Shown here: positions 5,938-7,475 of the stretch, one piece after another
How the letters are laid out: each line of letters begins with the position of its first letter
How positions within the stretch are numbered: the first letter of the stretch is position 1
Source of the DNA: CAZECR01 sp964510495
GTDB lineage: Bacteria > Patescibacteriota > Patescibacteriia > Magasanikbacterales > GWA2-37-8
Length of the DNA: 7,475 nt
Direction of reading: 5' to 3'
Assembly: GCA_964510495.1 (NCBI GenBank)
Contig: CAZECR010000039.1
Span: forward strand, 1 to 7,475
Notes under the pieces: model-generated
What the model was told of the DNA's origin: nothing
Seen by the model: only the letters and a program-made list of their open reading frames with translations
Database searches by the model: none
Made by a program: the position numbers and the translations under genes

Positions 5938-5967
5938 TTGCGACAGCTCTGTGCATCGTGCTATCGT
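5938..5967 (+). promoter_or_regulatory. Putative promoter of the RadC gene
   Basis: TTGCGA (5938-5943) and TATCGT (5962-5967) are separated by 18 bp, each matching 4/6. The promoter is divergent from that of the minus-strand gene, with the two -35 boxes about 28 bases apart, so the units could be co-regulated. Confidence 0.4.
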
Positions 5968-5981
5968 AAATAAACTAGGGC

Positions 5982-5992
5982 TTTAATTTTAA
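5982..5992 (+). promoter_or_regulatory. TTTAATTTTAA leader element before the RadC gene
   Basis: This is identical to the 11-mer before the FAS1 gene. It lies 14 bases after the proposed -10 and 12 bases before ATG 6005. No SD is visible in the leader. Confidence 0.5.
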
Positions 5993-6004
5993 TAGTAGTC
6001 GAGT

Positions 6005-6736
6005 ATGTATAGACTTCAATCCGACGATAACGTGCTCGATGAACGTCCGGAATCAGAACGCAAGACATACGTGCTTCGTGTTAAAGATTTGCCGCAAGCT
6101 GAAAAGCCACGCGAAAAATTACTTACGTTTGGCCCCGCTAATCTTTCCAGCCAAGAATTGATTGCGATTATTTTTAATTCCGGCACCACAAAAGAAGGTG
6201 TGCTCGAAATGGCTGCGCGAGTCATTAAAGAATACGGTGAACGAGCGCTGGCCGGGCAGCGGGATCCTTCTAAGCTGGCAAAAGATTTGGATATTCCGCT
6301 CGTGAAAGCACTTCAGCTAGTCGCCTGCAGTGAGCTGGGTCGCAGATTTTTTGAAAAAGGAACCGGCGCCGCCCCTATTTTGCGCACCGCCAAAGACGTC
6401 TATGGGTATTTAAAAAATATGGAGCAACTGCCCAAAGAGCATTTACGGGGATTGTATTTAAACACTCATTTTAAATTAATCCACGATGAAGTTATTTCGA
6501 TTGGTACGATTAATGCTAACCTTATTCATCCGCGCGAAGTATTTAAGCCTGCTATTGAGTATGGTGCTGCTGCGGTCATCTTGGCGCACAACCACCCTTC
6601 GGGAGTGGTGAAGCCAAGCGATGCCGATACTGAAATAACGACGCAGCTCATTGAGGTCGGAAAGATGGTCGGAATACCGCTTATAGATCATGTAATAATT
6701 GGAAAAGGAAAATTTGAAAGTATTGCGATAGCGTAA
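6005..6736 (+). CDS. radC: RadC family JAB/MPN-domain protein (UPF0758)
   Basis: This 243-residue cytoplasmic protein has the two-part RadC architecture. A helical, helix-hairpin-helix-like N-terminal part covers about 25-115 (EKLLTFGPANLSSQELIAII). The C-terminal JAB/MPN domain (about 122-243) carries the JAMM metal motif: H195 and H197 in AHNHPSG, then S205 and D208 in PSDAD, with E162 as the probable catalytic glutamate. All expected metal ligands are present, so it should bind zinc. Despite its name, RadC is not firmly established as a DNA-repair enzyme, and peptidase or DNA-related activity remains open. Length is near the family's usual 220-240. ATG 6005 is the first start in frame after the putative promoter. 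The gene stands alone, divergent from one GC-rich minus-strand gene and convergent with another. Confidence 0.95.
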   Translation: MYRLQSDDNVLDERPESERKTYVLRVKDLPQAEKPREKLLTFGPANLSSQELIAIIFNSGTTKEGVLEMAARVIKEYGERALAGQRDPSKLAKDLDIPLVKALQLVACSELGRRFFEKGTGAAPILRTAKDVYGYLKNMEQLPKEHLRGLYLNTHFKLIHDEVISIGTINANLIHPREVFKPAIEYGAAAVILAHNHPSGVVKPSDADTEITTQLIEVGKMVGIPLIDHVIIGKGKFESIAIA

Positions 6737-6764
6737 CCAAAAGTTTTCTAAAACATCGCTGTAG

Positions 6765-6799
6765 ATAAAAATATCCCGATTGTCTCGGGATATTTTTAT
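6765..6799. terminator. Bidirectional terminator after radC
   Basis: ATAAAAATATCCCGA (6765-6779) pairs over 15 bp with 6785-6799 around the loop TTGTC. Its inner 13-base arms are identical to the terminator at 5156-5187; only the loop differs. A-rich and T-rich flanks let it serve both radC and the convergent minus-strand gene. Confidence 0.92.
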
Positions 6800-6838
6800 T
6801 TCAACAGTATTTCTGTGCTCAGTAATACTTTTGAGACG

Positions 6839-6860
6839 CGAGGCGGCAGGGGCAGCCTCG
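6839..6860. repeat. Small inverted repeat beyond the 3' end of the second minus-strand gene
   Basis: CGAGGC (6839-6844) and GCCTCG (6855-6860) flank a 10-base loop in a GC-rich stretch. A second possible hairpin (GGCGT...ACGCC) overlaps the stop of the minus-strand gene. Neither has a T-run. The stretch 6737-6901 holds no gene I can support. Confidence 0.4.
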
Positions 6861-6901
6861 ACTAGTGTTGGGCGCAGCATTGTGCTACGTCTGGCGTGTT
6901 T

Positions 6902-7255
6902 TTAGACGCCGAGTTGGGACTCGAACGTCTGGTAGAGAGCGGTTCTGGCTGCTTCAGCATCTTCGGGGCGAGACCTGCTCCAGGTCATGATCGCTTCGTG
7001 AAGACAGTTGATCACGCCGAGCACCTTCTTGCGGCCTTCGGGGTCGAGGCGGGGAAGCTCCTTCTCGACAAGCGGTAGGTGGACATCGTTTTTGTATCTC
7101 GCCGTATTGACCTCACTGGCTAGCTGTAAGTCGAAGTCGCGCGGCCGCTGCCCAACAGGCAACAGACTGATACGTCGGTGATTGGCGATTGCCTGACACA
7201 GACGGTCTCGTCGCTGCTGTAAGACATCATTGGTGCCTTCCTGGTGCGGTTGCAT
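6902..7255 (-). CDS. Hypothetical small helical protein, SD-led
   Basis: I do not recognise this 117-residue protein. It is soluble, charged and probably mostly helical, with one Cys near each end of the core and no signal or membrane segment. The open frame extends to 7330, but ATG 7255 is chosen: GGAGGG sits 3 bases upstream, and the extension would translate through the proposed promoter. The segment AIANHRR...RDFDLQL near the N-terminus loosely echoes AIRAHRD...SDFPLW in the minus-strand protein at 5253-5840. This is too weak to prove kinship. It is GC-rich (38 of 60 bases at 7021-7080) relative to the plus-strand genes, and shares cassette layout with that gene: SD, TTGACATG promoter and the same terminator arms at its 3' side. 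Confidence 0.7.
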   Translation of the reverse strand: MQPHQEGTNDVLQQRRDRLCQAIANHRRISLLPVGQRPRDFDLQLASEVNTARYKNDVHLPLVEKELPRLDPEGRKKVLGVINCLHEAIMTWSRSRPEDAEAARTALYQTFESQLGV

Positions 7256-7258
7256 GAA

Positions 7259-7264
7259 CCCTCC
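7259..7264 (-). promoter_or_regulatory. Shine-Dalgarno site deciding the 7255 start
   Basis: On the minus strand GGAGGG is followed by TTC and the ATG at 7255. The spacing is short but usable, and it favours this start over the longer frame. Confidence 0.7.
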
Positions 7265-7277
7265 ATATAGTAAAGAG

Positions 7278-7306
7278 AAAGTAACACTTGTAAAAAAACA
7301 TGTCAA
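7278..7306 (-). promoter_or_regulatory. Promoter of the small minus-strand gene (TTGACATG type)
   Basis: On the minus strand a perfect TTGACA (7306-7301), 17-bp spacer and TACTTT (7283-7278, 3/6) preceded by TGT match the skeleton of the promoter at 5882-5910. Transcription would start about 15 bases before the SD. Confidence 0.55.
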
Positions 7307-7320
7307 CGTTTTGGTTGACA
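7301..7320. repeat. TGTCAAC/GTTGACA inverted repeat linking two divergent promoters
   Basis: TGTCAAC (7301-7307) and GTTGACA (7314-7320) form a perfect 7-bp inverted repeat with a 6-base centre. Each arm contains a TTGACA -35 box, one reading leftward into the small minus-strand gene and one rightward toward the tRNA. Confidence 0.75.
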
Positions 7321-7343
7321 CAAAGTCCAAAAAGTTATTAAAT
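7315..7343 (+). promoter_or_regulatory. Putative promoter of the tRNA-Ser gene
   Basis: A perfect TTGACA (7315-7320), 17-bp spacer and TTAAAT (7338-7343, 4/6) lie about 44 bases before the tRNA. An imperfect hairpin (arms 7352-7361 and 7371-7380, one mismatch) sits in the leader before the mature 5' end. Confidence 0.45.
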
Positions 7344-7386
7344 AAGGGCCTAAACCAAGCTTTTTAATATAGCTCGGTTTATATAC

Positions 7387-7474
7387 GGAGAGGTGGCTGA
7401 GTTGGTTGAAGGCACCGGTCTCGAAAACCGGCATGCTCGAAAGAGCATCGAGGGTTCGAATCCCTCCTTCTCCG
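7387..7474 (+). tRNA. tRNA-Ser (anticodon CGA)
   Basis: The gene folds as a class II tRNA. The acceptor GGAGAGG (7387-7393) pairs with CTTCTCC (7467-7473), with one G-U. The anticodon stem is CCGGT/ACCGG (7415-7419, 7427-7431) with loop CTCGAAA, giving anticodon CGA (7422-7424) for codon UCG. The long variable arm has a TGCTC/GAGCA stem closed by GAAA. The T arm is GAGGG-TTCGAAT-CCCTC. G7474 is the discriminator and C7475 may begin an encoded CCA cut off by the window end. Confidence 0.97.
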
Positions 7475-7475
7475 C

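Noticed and set aside
7256..7330. N-terminal extension of the small minus-strand protein to ATG 7330
   Set aside because: It would translate through the proposed promoter and the SD-like GGAGGG. The 7255 start has that site directly upstream.
1..7475. CRISPR array, insertion sequence or alternative UGA code
   Set aside because: No regularly spaced repeats and no transposase or terminal repeats were seen. UGA serves as a plausible stop (1646 and 5253), and no gene needs it as a sense codon.

Overview
The window looks like a piece of a streamlined bacterial chromosome, most likely from the Candidate Phyla Radiation (Patescibacteria, Parcubacteria-like). I infer this from gene content and style: a cell-surface protein ending in two peptidoglycan-binding domains, small standalone genes each with its own hairpin terminator, plus-strand starts without a usable Shine-Dalgarno (SD) sequence, and a hypothetical protein with an H..DRCW..D-type motif that I recall from unannotated CPR proteins. 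The standard genetic code is sufficient. No database search was possible.

Layout. The left two thirds is all plus strand. It holds the 3' part of a secreted FN3-like/peptidoglycan-binding protein (1-1103), a small Host_attach/baeRF-like protein (1203-1646), a 38-bp perfect palindrome (1657-1694), a lipoprotein of two nearly duplicate fasciclin (FAS1) domains (1827-2894), a DUF805 membrane protein (3021-3401) and a full-length DipZ-type CcdA-thioredoxin fusion (3457-5139). Then two minus-strand genes alternate with plus-strand genes: a GC-rich hypothetical gene (5253-5840, minus), a RadC-family gene (6005-6736, plus), a second GC-rich hypothetical gene (6902-7255, minus) and a tRNA-Ser(CGA) gene running to the window edge (7387-7474).

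How it fits together. Four of the plus-strand proteins are envelope or membrane proteins: surface binding, adhesion, DUF805 and thiol-disulfide transfer. That suits an organism living attached to another cell, but the genes look like separate transcription units rather than one operon. At least four plus-strand units share one pattern: a sigma70-like promoter, then an A/T-rich element resembling TTTAATTTTAA near the predicted transcript start, then a start codon with no SD.

The two minus-strand genes differ. Both have a clear SD, a TTGACATG-type -35 box with 17-bp spacing, higher GC, and a bidirectional terminator at the 3' side whose 13-base arms are identical in the two places. They look like two copies of one cassette architecture inserted between housekeeping genes. 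The first encodes a protein built from two divergent copies of one Trp/Asp/Cys motif unit. This cassette pair is the best candidate here for something undescribed.
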